Shown here: positions 1-11,732 of the stretch, piece by piece | Position numbering within the stretch: position 1 is the first letter of the stretch | Layout of the letters: every line of letters starts with the position of its first letter | Assembly: GCF_030124375.1 (NCBI RefSeq) | Contig: NZ_JASKLS010000010.1 | Location: forward strand, 124,001 to 188,000 | From: Sinorhizobium sp. 6-70 | Lineage (GTDB): Bacteria; Pseudomonadota; Alphaproteobacteria; Rhizobiales; Rhizobiaceae | DNA: 64,000 nucleotides | Reading direction: 5' to 3' | Notes under the pieces: model-generated | Databases searched by the model: none | What the model saw: the letters and a program-made list of their open reading frames with translations, nothing else | Told to the model about the DNA's origin: nothing | Made by a program: the position numbers and the translations under genes

Positions 1-761
1 TCGAGTTGGCAATCGATCGAGACATAGAAGTGCGGGATCGTCTGCTTCGATTCTTGCAGGCGCTTGGCAATGGTCTTGCGCATGCCGTCATGTGGGACGA
101 GCTCGTAGGAGCCCGGCTCGAAGAGCTTGAGCACGGCGTCCTCGGACATACCCTTGGCGAGCGCCGCGGGAGCCGGTGCAGCCGCTTCCGCGGGCGTTGC
201 GGCCGGCTTGGCGCCACCGCCGGCAACGGCGGTCTCGACGTCCTTCTTGACGACGCGGCCATAGGGGCCGGACCCGGTGATCGCCGACAGGTCAATGCCG
301 GCTTCCTTCGCAAGGCGGCGCGCCAGCGGCGAAGAAAAGATCCGCTTGCCATCGCTTGCGGCGGGGGCCGACGATACCGGTGCTGCCGGTTGCGCTGCGG
401 CAGGTGCCGCAGCAGGCGCTGGCGCAGCTGCCGGTGCTGCCGGTGCCGGTTCTTCGGCTTTGGCTGCGGGTGCTGGCGCGGCCGCGCCATTGCCCTTCGC
501 AGCCGCTGCCACGTCTTCGCCATCGGCCGCCAGAACCGCGATCAGGGCATTGACCTTGACGCCTTCCGTACCAGCCGGAACGACGATCTTGGCAACGGTG
601 CCTTCATCGACGGCTTCCACTTCCATGGTCGCCTTGTCGGTCTCGATCTCGGCGATGACGTCGCCGGACTTGACCTTGTCGCCTTCCTTGACCAGCCACT
701 TGGCCAGATTGCCTTCTTCCATGGTCGGAGAGAGGGCAGGCATCGTGATGTTGATTGGCAT
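1..761 (-). CDS. pdhC: Dihydrolipoamide acetyltransferase (E2) of pyruvate dehydrogenase, 3' end cut by window
   Basis: E2 core of the pyruvate dehydrogenase complex, which transfers the acetyl group from lipoate to CoA. About 253 codons are visible. Residues 1-77 form a lipoyl domain with the lipoylated lysine at about K43 in the ETDKATM motif. An Ala/Pro-rich linker follows, then a peripheral subunit-binding domain (about 135-170, with SPLARRLAKE). The catalytic acetyltransferase domain has only just begun when the gene runs off the left edge. The start is an ATG, 15 bases after the pdhB stop, so it is the last visible gene of a pdhA-pdhB-pdhC operon. The identity is secure; the C-terminus cannot be judged. 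Confidence 0.96.
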   Translation of the reverse strand, partial: MPINITMPALSPTMEEGNLAKWLVKEGDKVKSGDVIAEIETDKATMEVEAVDEGTVAKIVVPAGTEGVKVNALIAVLAADGEDVAAAAKGNGAAAPAPAAKAEEPAPAAPAAAPAPAAAPAAAQPAAPVSSAPAASDGKRIFSSPLARRLAKEAGIDLSAITGSGPYGRVVKKDVETAVAGGGAKPAATPAEAAAPAPAALAKGMSEDAVLKLFEPGSYELVPHDGMRKTIAKRLQESKQTIPHFYVSIDCQL

Positions 762-776
762 CGAAGCGCCCTCCCC

Positions 777-2150
<1,374 letters not shown>

Positions 2151-2167
2151 GGTTGTCCCTCCCCGGA

Positions 2168-3214
2168 TCAAAGCAGGATGTCGGTATAGAGCTCGGATGC
2201 ATCCGGCTCCGGATCAGACTGGGCGAAATCGGCACTGTCCGCAACGATGTCGCGAACGTCCTTGTCGATCTGCTTCAGCTCGTCCTCGCTCGCCCAGCCC
2301 TTTTCCGTAAGCCGGGCCTTTACCTGCTCGATCGGGTCATGCTCGGAGCGCATCTTCTGCACTTCGTCCTTCGACCGGTACTTCGCCGGGTCGGACATCG
2401 AGTGGCCGCGATAGCGATAGGTCAGCATCTCGAGGATGATCGGACCCTTGCCGGAACGGCAATATTGAACCGCTTCGTCGGCTGCCGCCTTGACGGCCCG
2501 AACATCCATGCCGTCCACCTGATAGCCGGGAATACCGAAGGAGGCGCCGCGCTGCGAGAAATCGGTCTGCGCCGATGCACGGGACACGGATGTGCCCATG
2601 GCGTAACGGTTATTTTCGACGATGTAGATCACCGGCAGCTTCCAGAGAGCAGCCATGTTGAAGCTCTCATAGACCTGGCCCTGGTTGGCGGCACCGTCGC
2701 CGAAATAGGCGAGGCTGACATTGTCGTTGCCGCGGTACTTGTTGGCGAAGGCAAGGCCGGTGCCGAGCGACACCTGCGCGCCGACGATGCCGTGGCCGCC
2801 ATAAAAATGCTTTTCCTTGGAGAACATGTGCATCGAGCCGCCTTTCCCCTTGGAAAGGCCGCCGCGACGACCGGTCAGTTCCGCCATCACCCCGCGTGGG
2901 CTCATGCCGCAAGCGAGCATATGGCCGTGATCACGGTAACCGGTGATGACCTGATCACCTTCCTTGAGCGCCAGTTGCATCCCGACCACGACGGCTTCCT
3001 GGCCGATATAGAGGTGACAGAAGCCGCCGATGAAGCCCATGCCGTAAAGCTGGCCGGCCTTTTCCTCGAAACGCCGGATCAACAGCATTTCGCGGTAGGC
3101 GTTGAGATCATCTTCTTTGGAGAATTCGGCGATCGTGCCGCCGGCAAAGTCCTTTTTTGCAGACTTGGCAGCGGTCTTGCGGCTGGAGACGGACGCGGTT
3201 TTTCGCGGAGCCAT
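2168..3214 (-). CDS. pdhA: Pyruvate dehydrogenase E1 component, alpha subunit
   Basis: 348 residues, usual length. It carries the thiamine diphosphate motif beginning GDGAANQG and ending in ENNRYAMG, and the YRGHSMSDP phosphorylation-loop segment of E1-alpha. A Lys/Ala-rich leader of about 25 residues precedes the catalytic domain. The start is supported by GGGAGG six bases upstream. It is the first gene of pdhA-pdhB-pdhC. The 130 bases between it and ftsB are AT-rich compared with the surroundings and are the natural place for the pdh promoter. Confidence 0.97.
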   Translation of the reverse strand: MAPRKTASVSSRKTAAKSAKKDFAGGTIAEFSKEDDLNAYREMLLIRRFEEKAGQLYGMGFIGGFCHLYIGQEAVVVGMQLALKEGDQVITGYRDHGHMLACGMSPRGVMAELTGRRGGLSKGKGGSMHMFSKEKHFYGGHGIVGAQVSLGTGLAFANKYRGNDNVSLAYFGDGAANQGQVYESFNMAALWKLPVIYIVENNRYAMGTSVSRASAQTDFSQRGASFGIPGYQVDGMDVRAVKAAADEAVQYCRSGKGPIILEMLTYRYRGHSMSDPAKYRSKDEVQKMRSEHDPIEQVKARLTEKGWASEDELKQIDKDVRDIVADSADFAQSDPEPDASELYTDILL

Positions 3215-3348
3215 TCATTCCTCCCAATGGTTAGCCTTTGCCGTACCATAGGGAAAGAAGAGCAACACAGCAATGCCATATTTGCATGGCTATTATTCTG
3301 TATAACTATCTGATTTTCATTCTGAATTTTGAATTAACTGAATTTGGG

Positions 3349-3669
3349 TTAATTCTGCCCGCGATGAAAAATAACGATCTCGTCGCTCCGCGACATGTTG
3401 AGCGCGAGGCGAGCTTTCTCATCCAGCATGTCTCGTTCCAGCGAACCGTCGCTCATCAGCTCGACCTCCTTTTCCAGGATTTTTCGCTGATGAGTGAGCT
3501 CATCCAATCGAGCTTGCCGCACGGCAATCTGGCGGTCGAACTCCTCCGTCGCCCTCAGGCCGTAGCCTCCATGGATCGAATGATAGCCGAAATAGGAAAG
3601 AAAGGCGACCGCCATGAGCGGCACAACCAGCCGCCCCAATCTCCGTTTCTTGTGATGCCGTGTCCACAT
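3349..3669 (-). CDS. FtsB/DivIC-family septum formation initiator
   Basis: 106 residues. One membrane segment near residues 18-36 (LVVPLMAVAFLSYFGYHSI) is followed by a coiled-coil-prone stretch rich in Glu, Arg and Leu (about 50-75). This is the single-pass topology of FtsB/DivIC, which bridges FtsL and FtsQ in the divisome with its coiled coil in the periplasm. A gene of this family between eno and pdhA is a conserved arrangement in alphaproteobacteria. I take the internal ATG (MWTRHH) rather than one seven codons upstream. Division partners are not nearby. Confidence 0.85.
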   Translation of the reverse strand: MWTRHHKKRRLGRLVVPLMAVAFLSYFGYHSIHGGYGLRATEEFDRQIAVRQARLDELTHQRKILEKEVELMSDGSLERDMLDEKARLALNMSRSDEIVIFHRGQN

Positions 3670-3752
3670 GGTCCATGCCCTGATACGCAATACGAGACAA
3701 GACTAGCGTCGATTGATTAACCGACCGTTGACCATGAATGGCAAGGAAAAGG

Positions 3753-3782
3753 AAACCCGCCTGCCCTGAGGCAGACGGGTTT
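3753..3782 (-). terminator. Intrinsic terminator after eno
   Basis: Thirteen-base arms (AAACCCG.CTGCC and its complement) separated by four bases form a stem with one G-U wobble on the minus strand, followed by TTTCCTTTTCC. It lies 60 bases after the eno stop on the minus strand. Confidence 0.8.
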
Positions 3783-3842
3783 GAAATTGCCTAGGTGGGT
3801 AAACTCCACGCGGATCTGGCGAACAACCGCGCGCGCCGGCGA

Positions 3843-5117
3843 TCAGCCGCGCAGGATCGAGCGGCCGGCGTATTTTGCCTGCAGGCCGAGCTGCTCCTCG
3901 ATGCGGATCAACTGGTTGTACTTGGCAAGCCGGTCGGAGCGTGCGAGCGAACCGGTCTTGATCTGCCCGCAATTGGTGGCGACTGCGAGATCGGCGATCG
4001 TCGAGTCCTCGGTTTCGCCGGAACGGTGCGACATCACGGCGGTGTAGCGGGCCTTGTGGGCCGTCTCGACAGCATCGAGCGTTTCGGAGAGCGAGCCGAT
4101 CTGGTTGACCTTGACCAGGATCGAGTTGGCGACGCCCATTTTGATGCCGTCGCGCAGGCGAGCCGAGTTGGTGACGAAGAGATCGTCGCCGACGAGCTGA
4201 ACCTTGGAGCCGATCTTGTCGGTTAGCGCCTTCCAGCCGTCCCAGTCGTCTTCGGCCATGCCGTCCTCGATCGAGATGATCGGATACTTGGCGGCGAGTT
4301 CGGCGAGATATTCCGCCATCGCGCCCGGCTCCAGCGAGCGGCCCTCGCCTTCGAGCACGTACTTGCCGTCCTTGAAGAACTCCGTTGAGGCGCAGTCGAG
4401 CGCGACATACATGTCCTCGCCCGGCTTGTAGCCGGCTTTCTCGATCGACTTCATGATGAAGTCGAGAGCTGCAGGTGCGGAAGCGAGGCCCGGAGCGAAG
4501 CCGCCTTCATCGCCGACATTGGTGTTGTGGCCATCGGCGGCGAGCTGCTTCTTCAGCGTGTGGAAGACTTCCGAGCCCATGCGCACGGCGTCCTTCAGCG
4601 TTTCCGCGCCGACCGGCATAATCATGAACTCCTGGAAGTCGATCGGATTGTCGGCATGCGCACCGCCATTGATGATGTTCATCATCGGAACCGGCAGGAG
4701 ATGTGCGTTCGGGCCGCCGACATAGCGATAGAGCGGCAGGCCGGCGGCTTCGGCGGCAGCCTTGGCAACCGCCAGCGAAACGCCGAGAATGGCGTTGGCG
4801 CCGAGGCGCGACTTGTTCGCGGTGCCGTCGAGCTCGATCATGGTCTTGTCGATCTGGATCTGGTTTTCGGCATCCAGACCGCCAATCGCCTCGAAAATCT
4901 CTCCATTGACCGCTTCGACAGCACGCTCGACACCCTTGCCGAGATAGCGGGTGCCGCCATCACGCAGTTCGACTGCCTCGTGGGCACCGGTCGAGGCGCC
5001 CGACGGAACAGCCGCACGGCCGAAACTACCGTCTTCGAGATGAACGTCGACCTCGACGGTCGGGTTGCCGCGGCTATCCAGAATTTCGCGGCCAATGATG
5101 TCGATGATTGCAGTCAT
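3843..5117 (-). CDS. eno: Enolase (phosphopyruvate hydratase)
   Basis: 424 residues, full length. Interconverts 2-phosphoglycerate and phosphoenolpyruvate. It shows the enolase signature region SHRSGETEDS, the Mg ligands in the barrel (CASTEFF, SIEDGM, GDDLFVTN) and the C-terminal KTGSLARSDR. GGAAGAG precedes the ATG. It lies downstream of kdsA and upstream of ftsB on the same strand, with its own terminator, so it is probably monocistronic or the end of a kdsA-eno unit. Confidence 0.98.
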   Translation of the reverse strand: MTAIIDIIGREILDSRGNPTVEVDVHLEDGSFGRAAVPSGASTGAHEAVELRDGGTRYLGKGVERAVEAVNGEIFEAIGGLDAENQIQIDKTMIELDGTANKSRLGANAILGVSLAVAKAAAEAAGLPLYRYVGGPNAHLLPVPMMNIINGGAHADNPIDFQEFMIMPVGAETLKDAVRMGSEVFHTLKKQLAADGHNTNVGDEGGFAPGLASAPAALDFIMKSIEKAGYKPGEDMYVALDCASTEFFKDGKYVLEGEGRSLEPGAMAEYLAELAAKYPIISIEDGMAEDDWDGWKALTDKIGSKVQLVGDDLFVTNSARLRDGIKMGVANSILVKVNQIGSLSETLDAVETAHKARYTAVMSHRSGETEDSTIADLAVATNCGQIKTGSLARSDRLAKYNQLIRIEEQLGLQAKYAGRSILRG

Positions 5118-5247
5118 GATCTCTTCCCTGGTTAGGACGACGGTATGGTCGGGCCTGTCTTAGTTCATGGCCCCGAAATTACAACGGCGCGCGAGATGCA
5201 AATGCCCAAGCGCCGTTACGGTTCATGAAAATTTCACGAAGGCCCGT

Positions 5248-6090
5248 TCAGGCCTTGGCGATCCGATCGAAGGCAAGCAGCTTTTCGAGAAGCCGCGGCA
5301 TGTCCTTCAAATGCACCATATTGGGGCCATCCGAAGGCGCATTGTCGGGATCTTCATGCGTCTCGATGAAGAGGCCGGCGACGCCGACGGCGACGGCAGC
5401 ACGCGCCAGGGTCTCAACGAACTCGCGTTGGCCGCCGGTCGAGCCACCCTGCCCCCCTGGCTGCTGCACCGAATGGGTGGCGTCAAAGATCACCGGTGCG
5501 CCCAGCCCCGCCATGATCGGTAGCGAGCGCATGTCGGAAACCAGCGTGTTGTAACCAAAGGAAGCGCCGCGCTCGCATAGAAGAACGTTCGGATTGCCAC
5601 TCATCGTGAACTTGGCGAGCACGTTCTTCATGTCCCAGGGCGCTAGGAACTGGCCCTTCTTGACGTTGATCGCGCGCCCGGTCTTGGCGGCCGCGACGAG
5701 CAGGTCGGTCTGCCGCGACAGAAAGGCCGGGATCTGCAGGATATCGACGGTCTCCGCCACGATCGCGCACTGCTCTTCGGTGTGAATATCGGTCAAGACC
5801 GGAAAGCCGAACTCCTTCTTGAGGTCGGCAAAAATCTCCATCGCGCTATCGAGGCCAATGCCGCGCTTGCCGGAGAGCGAGGTGCGGTTCGCCTTGTCGA
5901 AGGAAGACTTGTAGACGAGGCCGACCCCGAGCGACTTGCAAAGCTCGACGAGCTTTCCAGCCATCATGAAGGCATGATCGCGGCTCTCCATCTGGCAGGG
6001 ACCGGCGATCAGCGCCAGCCGCTCCTTCTGCGAAAAGACCACGTGGCCGGCACCCTCGCCGACGACAACCCTGGCATTGGTTTCCATCAT
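5248..6090 (-). CDS. kdsA: 3-deoxy-8-phosphooctulonate synthase
   Basis: 280 residues. Condenses arabinose-5-phosphate with phosphoenolpyruvate to KDO-8-phosphate for lipopolysaccharide inner core. The family motifs are visible: LIAGPCQMES near the N-terminus, YKSSFDKANR, TDIHTEEQ, LCERGASFGYN and DATHSVQQPGG. The start overlaps the VOC gene stop in an ATGA-type junction, with GGAG five bases upstream of the first ATG; the second ATG three bases on is equally possible. The overlap suggests translational coupling. Confidence 0.97.
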   Translation of the reverse strand: MMETNARVVVGEGAGHVVFSQKERLALIAGPCQMESRDHAFMMAGKLVELCKSLGVGLVYKSSFDKANRTSLSGKRGIGLDSAMEIFADLKKEFGFPVLTDIHTEEQCAIVAETVDILQIPAFLSRQTDLLVAAAKTGRAINVKKGQFLAPWDMKNVLAKFTMSGNPNVLLCERGASFGYNTLVSDMRSLPIMAGLGAPVIFDATHSVQQPGGQGGSTGGQREFVETLARAAVAVGVAGLFIETHEDPDNAPSDGPNMVHLKDMPRLLEKLLAFDRIAKA

Positions 6091-6977
6091 CACACTCCAA
6101 ATGCGAAAATCACCCCTTGCCCCGGCGCTTCCGGGACAATGAGGCGTCCGCCCAATTCTGCAAACTCGATATCGTTCTTGGCGAAGAGCGCACGCGTCGC
6201 CTCAAGATCGGCGACTCGGAACACGACGGCGCGCCCGCGCAGGCCGCGCTCGGCGCCACTGACCGAACGGCCGAAGAAGGCCTCCATTCCGGCAACGGTA
6301 AGCACCGAAAGCTTGGCGTTGCCGGTTTGAATGTCCATGCCGAAGGAGTGGGCGGAAACCTCGCGGTCATCGACGCCCTCCTGCAGCAGATACTGGAAAT
6401 CGGTGGGATTTGGCTCCGACAGCACCACTTCGGCAATACCAAGGACGCCGTTTTCATGACGCTGAAGGGCCGTCTCTACTGGCAGGGCACGGATGCGCTG
6501 ACAGCTGAAGAGAAAGAAATCCGGAGAACGGAGGTCCGCAGCAAAAGCCAGGCGGAAGGAGCCGAGGCCTTCGCGCCCATCCGGCAACCGCATCGGCCGC
6601 GAGAACTCCAGCATGTCGCCGCCGGAGACGCCGCTCGCCCGGAACCGCATATGATCGGACGCGGCATCGGAGGTTCCCATGACGATCGCCGACAGGCCTT
6701 CCGGGCCCTGACGGAAGCGGAAAGCCTGATCGCGCGCGACAAAGACGTTGCCGGCGAGCGCCGCAGCCTCGCACTCCTCGCGCGACGCGATCGCAAGCGG
6801 CTCCAGATAGGTGTTGTCGGCGAAGAATACGCACGCATTCTCGGTGCCGAAGGGGTGGCGCGCATCCTCGGCGACTACAAAGCCGAGGTCGGTCAAGCGC
6901 CGCCTCGCCTGCACAAGCTCGGCCACCGGCAGCACGACATGATCGAGCGGGCGGGTGGTGCGCTTGGATAAGCTCAT
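6090..6977 (-). CDS. VOC-family (glyoxalase-like) protein
   Basis: 295 residues. The N-terminus (LDHVVLPVAELVQARRRL) and later repeats fit the paired beta-alpha-beta-beta-beta modules of the vicinal oxygen chelate superfamily, as in glyoxalase-like domain proteins. Substrate unknown. It sits between pyrG and kdsA and overlaps kdsA by one base. The start MSLSKR is chosen because it follows GGGAACACGCC and gives the expected beginning of the first VOC module; upstream codons look like non-coding sequence. Confidence 0.8.
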   Translation of the reverse strand: MSLSKRTTRPLDHVVLPVAELVQARRRLTDLGFVVAEDARHPFGTENACVFFADNTYLEPLAIASREECEAAALAGNVFVARDQAFRFRQGPEGLSAIVMGTSDAASDHMRFRASGVSGGDMLEFSRPMRLPDGREGLGSFRLAFAADLRSPDFFLFSCQRIRALPVETALQRHENGVLGIAEVVLSEPNPTDFQYLLQEGVDDREVSAHSFGMDIQTGNAKLSVLTVAGMEAFFGRSVSGAERGLRGRAVVFRVADLEATRALFAKNDIEFAELGGRLIVPEAPGQGVIFAFGV

Positions 6978-7079
6978 GGCGTGTTCCCTGATGGCCGGTT
7001 CCGTCGCTGTTTGCAACTTTTGCCGGCCGATTGCAAGCGCGGCCGCTCTGCAGGCGGCGGGACATACCGAAAACGGAAA

Positions 7080-7103
7080 CGGCCGGTCCTTGAGGACCGG
7101 CCG
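7080..7103 (-). terminator. Intrinsic terminator after pyrG
   Basis: Perfect 11-base arms CGGCCGGTCCT / AGGACCGGCCG around a two-base loop, followed on the minus strand by TTTCCGTTTTCGG. It lies 32 bases past the pyrG stop and upstream of the VOC gene start. Confidence 0.88.
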
Positions 7104-7134
7104 CAAAGGACGGGGCGTGGCCAGGGTCGCGGCG

Positions 7135-8763
<1,629 letters not shown>

Positions 8764-8863
8764 GGGAGTCACCGGATACCTTTTCACAAACGATTCCGCC
8801 ACCGAAAAATTCGCTTTCCGGAATTTTTCGTCTTGGGAGGGGACAGATTTCACACAAAACAAA

Positions 8864-8888
8864 ACCGGCGGATGAAGCATCCGCCGGT
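8864..8888 (-). terminator. Intrinsic terminator after secG
   Basis: Perfect 11-base stem ACCGGCGGATG / CATCCGCCGGT with a three-base loop, then TTTTGTTTTGTG on the minus strand. It starts 21 bases after the secG stop. Confidence 0.9.
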
Positions 8889-8909
8889 GGGTTCTTCTGA
8901 TTTGCGACC

Positions 8910-9380
8910 TTACTGGCCGCTCGGAACTTGCGATCCCGAATTGCCGTTGGCGCCGTTTGCAGGCGCTTGCGGCGCCGGTGCGGCACCGGCCGGTGCCTGG
9001 CCCGTGGGGGCTGTACCATTGGCCGGCGCGTTGCCGTTAGCCGGCTGTTGCGCGTTTCCGCCACCCGGAGGCGTCTGCTGACCGCCGCCGAGCGAATCGA
9101 GGACGCCGCCGCCGCTCGAGCTCGTGCCCGGGATGCGGTCGAGAATGTCGGTCGCCTGCGGCTCGTAACGGGAGAGAATGCCCATTGCCAGCGCCAGACC
9201 GAAGAAGAGGAAGGCAAGAACGGCAGTCGTGCGGGTCAGCGCGTTGGCCGTCCCACGGGCGGACATGAAGCCCGAACCGCCGCCAATGCCGAGACCGCCG
9301 CCTTCGGAACGCTGAATGAGGACGACGCCGATCAAGGCGACGACGACCATGAGATAGATGACGAGTAGTACGGTCTGCAT
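8910..9380 (-). CDS. secG: Preprotein translocase subunit SecG
   Basis: 156 residues. Accessory subunit of the SecYEG channel. Two membrane segments (about 3-22 and 52-72) flank the conserved cytoplasmic loop QRSEGGGLG.GGGSGFMS. The C-terminal tail from about residue 85 is a long Gly/Pro/Ala/Asn-rich low-complexity extension, common in rhizobial SecG. The start MQTVLLV places the first membrane segment at the very N-terminus. It follows tpiA, and a terminator closes it. Confidence 0.95.
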   Translation of the reverse strand: MQTVLLVIYLMVVVALIGVVLIQRSEGGGLGIGGGSGFMSARGTANALTRTTAVLAFLFFGLALAMGILSRYEPQATDILDRIPGTSSSGGGVLDSLGGGQQTPPGGGNAQQPANGNAPANGTAPTGQAPAGAAPAPQAPANGANGNSGSQVPSGQ

Positions 9381-9513
9381 CAGCTTCCAGTCCTGCCCTC
9401 TTGGGCACACGAATCAAACCCGGCGCGAAACACGGCACGGCCGGGCGCAAATTTGGCGCCTGTTTATACCAAGCCGTCAGCTATTCCAAGCCCCTGCCCG
9501 CGCGGCAGAGCAA

Positions 9514-10284
9514 TCAGGCTGTCAATTCTTCATATGCCCTGTAGATGGCGAGGAAGTCTTCCGCTTTCAAGCTCGCGCCGCCGATCAGGGCGCCGTCCAC
9601 ATTGGCAACACCCATCAGTTCCTTGGCGTTGCCGGGCTTGACCGAACCGCCGTAGAGGATGCGCATCCTGCCGCCTGCATCTGCGAAGCGCGAGACCAGT
9701 TCGCTGCGCATGAATGCATGCGCTTCCTCGACGTCGGATGCAGTCGGCGTCAGGCCGGTGCCGATCGCCCAGACGGGCTCGTAGGCGATGACCGTGTTCT
9801 CCGCCGCCGCGCCATCCGGCAGGCTTTCCGCGAGCTGGCGCTTCAGGACGTCAAGCGTCTTGCCACCCTTGCGCTCCTCGCCGGTTTCGCCGATGCAGAC
9901 GATCGCGACGAGACCGGCTGCATGAGCGGCTTCGGTCTTGGCGCGCACCAGCGCGTCGCTCTCGGCATGATCGGTGCGGCGTTCGGAATGGCCGACGATG
10001 ACATGGGTACCGAAGCAGTCGGCGATCATCTCAGCGGATATGTCGCCCGTGTGGGCGCCGGATTGTTTCTGGTGGCAGTCCTGCGCTCCGATCATCAGCG
10101 GGCTGTCGTCACAAAGTGCGGTAGCGACGTAAAGCAGCGTTGCAGGCGGGCAGATCAGCGTTTCTACCTTCTCGGACAGACTGCCCTTGACGCCCTCCGC
10201 CATCGCCTTGATCTGGTCGAGCGAGGCGCGCGTTCCGTTCATCTTCCAGTTTCCGGCAACGAGCGGGCGGATGTCGGGCGTCAT
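9514..10284 (-). CDS. tpiA: Triose-phosphate isomerase
   Basis: 256 residues. Interconverts dihydroxyacetone phosphate and glyceraldehyde-3-phosphate. Active-site motifs are present: NWKMNG (Lys), GHSERR (His), AYEPVWAIGTG (catalytic Glu) and the phosphate-binding ILYGGSVKPGN. The start MTPDIRP gives the usual length. It is the upstream gene of the tpiA-secG pair; its promoter should lie in the divergent interval with the b561 gene. Confidence 0.98.
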   Translation of the reverse strand: MTPDIRPLVAGNWKMNGTRASLDQIKAMAEGVKGSLSEKVETLICPPATLLYVATALCDDSPLMIGAQDCHQKQSGAHTGDISAEMIADCFGTHVIVGHSERRTDHAESDALVRAKTEAAHAAGLVAIVCIGETGEERKGGKTLDVLKRQLAESLPDGAAAENTVIAYEPVWAIGTGLTPTASDVEEAHAFMRSELVSRFADAGGRMRILYGGSVKPGNAKELMGVANVDGALIGGASLKAEDFLAIYRAYEELTA

Positions 10285-10499
10285 GAAGTTCCTCCGTGTC
10301 GGGTCTATTTCTCCGGCAAGCGGCCTAGCAAATCGCCCGGGCAAAAAAAAGCACCCGGCACGGAATAATCTGGTGCTTGCCACCGCCGTGGTGTCCGTTC
10401 GTTGAGCCACGGAGCGAATAAAAGCCAAGCTTTGGGCGTCTCATAGGGGTGACTGTGCGGTGGCGAAGAGGAATTGGCTTCCTTCATCCGGAGAGTCCT

Positions 10500-11120
10500 A
10501 TGCTGCGCAACAGCGAGAGCGGATTTGGAGCGGTGACGATCGTCCTCCATTGGGCGATTGCGGTGCTGATCCTCGGCCTCATCCTTCTCGGCTTCGTCAT
10601 GCGGCGCACCGAGATCGATCCGGCTTTGCAGTTCTCCCTCTATCAGTGGCACAAGTCCTTCGGCTTCACGGTGCTGGGGCTGGCGGTCCTTCGGGCCGTG
10701 TGGTGGTCCATCGAACGCAATCCGGCTCCCCCTCCGGGTCTCGGCCCGCTGGAGCATACGGCGGCCCAGATCATGCATCGGGCGCTGATCGTTCTCGCGC
10801 TGATCGTAGCGCTTGCCGGTTGGGCGGTCGCATCGACCTCGACACTGAATATCCCAAGCTTCTATTTCAATCTGATCGTCATTCCGCATCTGCCGCTCCG
10901 GCAATCGGAAGCTTCCGAGGCGTTCTGGACCTTCGCCCACGCGCTGCTCGCCTATCTCATGCTTGGACTGGTCGCGGGGCACGCGGCGGCGGCGTTCTAC
11001 CATCATTTTCTGCGACGAGACGAAGTCCTCGTCCGCATGCTTCGCCCCGGCGCACGCCGAAGGGATGCCAAGACGTTCAACACTCAGGAAAATGACGACA
11101 CCCTCGTCGAGAGGAAATGA
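10500..11120 (+). CDS. Cytochrome b561 family protein
   Basis: 206 residues with four predicted membrane segments and conserved histidines (VLHWAIA, QWHKSFG, MHRALI, FAHALLAY and GHAAAAFYHHF) that would ligate two b-type haems. This family moves electrons across the inner membrane, often from quinol. The ATG of MLRNSES follows GGAGAGTCCT. The next gene, a YceI protein, starts three bases after the stop; b561-YceI pairs are frequent, which suggests a shared job with an isoprenoid or quinone ligand. Confidence 0.9.
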   Translation: MLRNSESGFGAVTIVLHWAIAVLILGLILLGFVMRRTEIDPALQFSLYQWHKSFGFTVLGLAVLRAVWWSIERNPAPPPGLGPLEHTAAQIMHRALIVLALIVALAGWAVASTSTLNIPSFYFNLIVIPHLPLRQSEASEAFWTFAHALLAYLMLGLVAGHAAAAFYHHFLRRDEVLVRMLRPGARRRDAKTFNTQENDDTLVERK

Positions 11121-11123
11121 TCC

Positions 11124-11723
11124 ATGATGACTCCACGCAGGCCAGTTTTTAAAGCGATATGGTTGTTCGCGCTTCTCGCCATGGCGACGACTCCGGCGGC
11201 TGCCGCGGCCGCGCCGGCGCTTGCCGACGCGGCCGGCAACTACCGCATCGCCAGCTCGTCGACCGTCCAATTCAGCGTCCCGCAGACCGGAGGCGGCGGC
11301 GGCATCGCCGGCAAATTCGCGAAGTTCTCCGGCGGCTTCCGGATAGATGGCAGCAACATCGAGCGATCCTCGGTCGAGTTCACCCTCTATCCGGAGAGCG
11401 TAAGGTCCAGCGAGCGACGGATCGAGGACTTCCTGCGCTCAAGCGCTGTCTTCGACACGGCCAACTATCAGACGGTGACCTTCCGATCCACCAGCGTCAC
11501 ACAGACCGGGGCCGATTCGGCAACCGTAGTGGGTACGCTGACGGCGCGCGGCAAGGCCCGCAAGGAGCGGTTTGAGGTGACGCTCACCGACTGGAACAAG
11601 CGCTCGATCGCTTTCACCATCCGCGGGAGTATCCGCCGCGCACCCTACGGCATGGACGTCGGAACACCTATCTACTCCAACGTGGTCGAGTTCGACATGA
11701 ACATAAGAGGGCAGAAGCGTTGA
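11124..11723 (+). CDS. YceI-family periplasmic protein
   Basis: 199 residues. Signal peptide about 1-34 (hydrophobic core AIWLFALLAMA, then Ala-rich cleavage region). The mature part is a YceI lipocalin-like beta barrel (YRIASSSTVQFSV, GKFAKFSGGFRID, SVRSSERRIEDFLRS, then strands to the C-terminus) that binds long polyisoprenoids in characterised homologues. Three bases downstream of the b561 gene, so co-transcribed. The specific ligand is not known. Confidence 0.92.
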   Translation: MMTPRRPVFKAIWLFALLAMATTPAAAAAAPALADAAGNYRIASSSTVQFSVPQTGGGGGIAGKFAKFSGGFRIDGSNIERSSVEFTLYPESVRSSERRIEDFLRSSAVFDTANYQTVTFRSTSVTQTGADSATVVGTLTARGKARKERFEVTLTDWNKRSIAFTIRGSIRRAPYGMDVGTPIYSNVVEFDMNIRGQKR

Positions 11724-11732
11724 TCCCTGCCT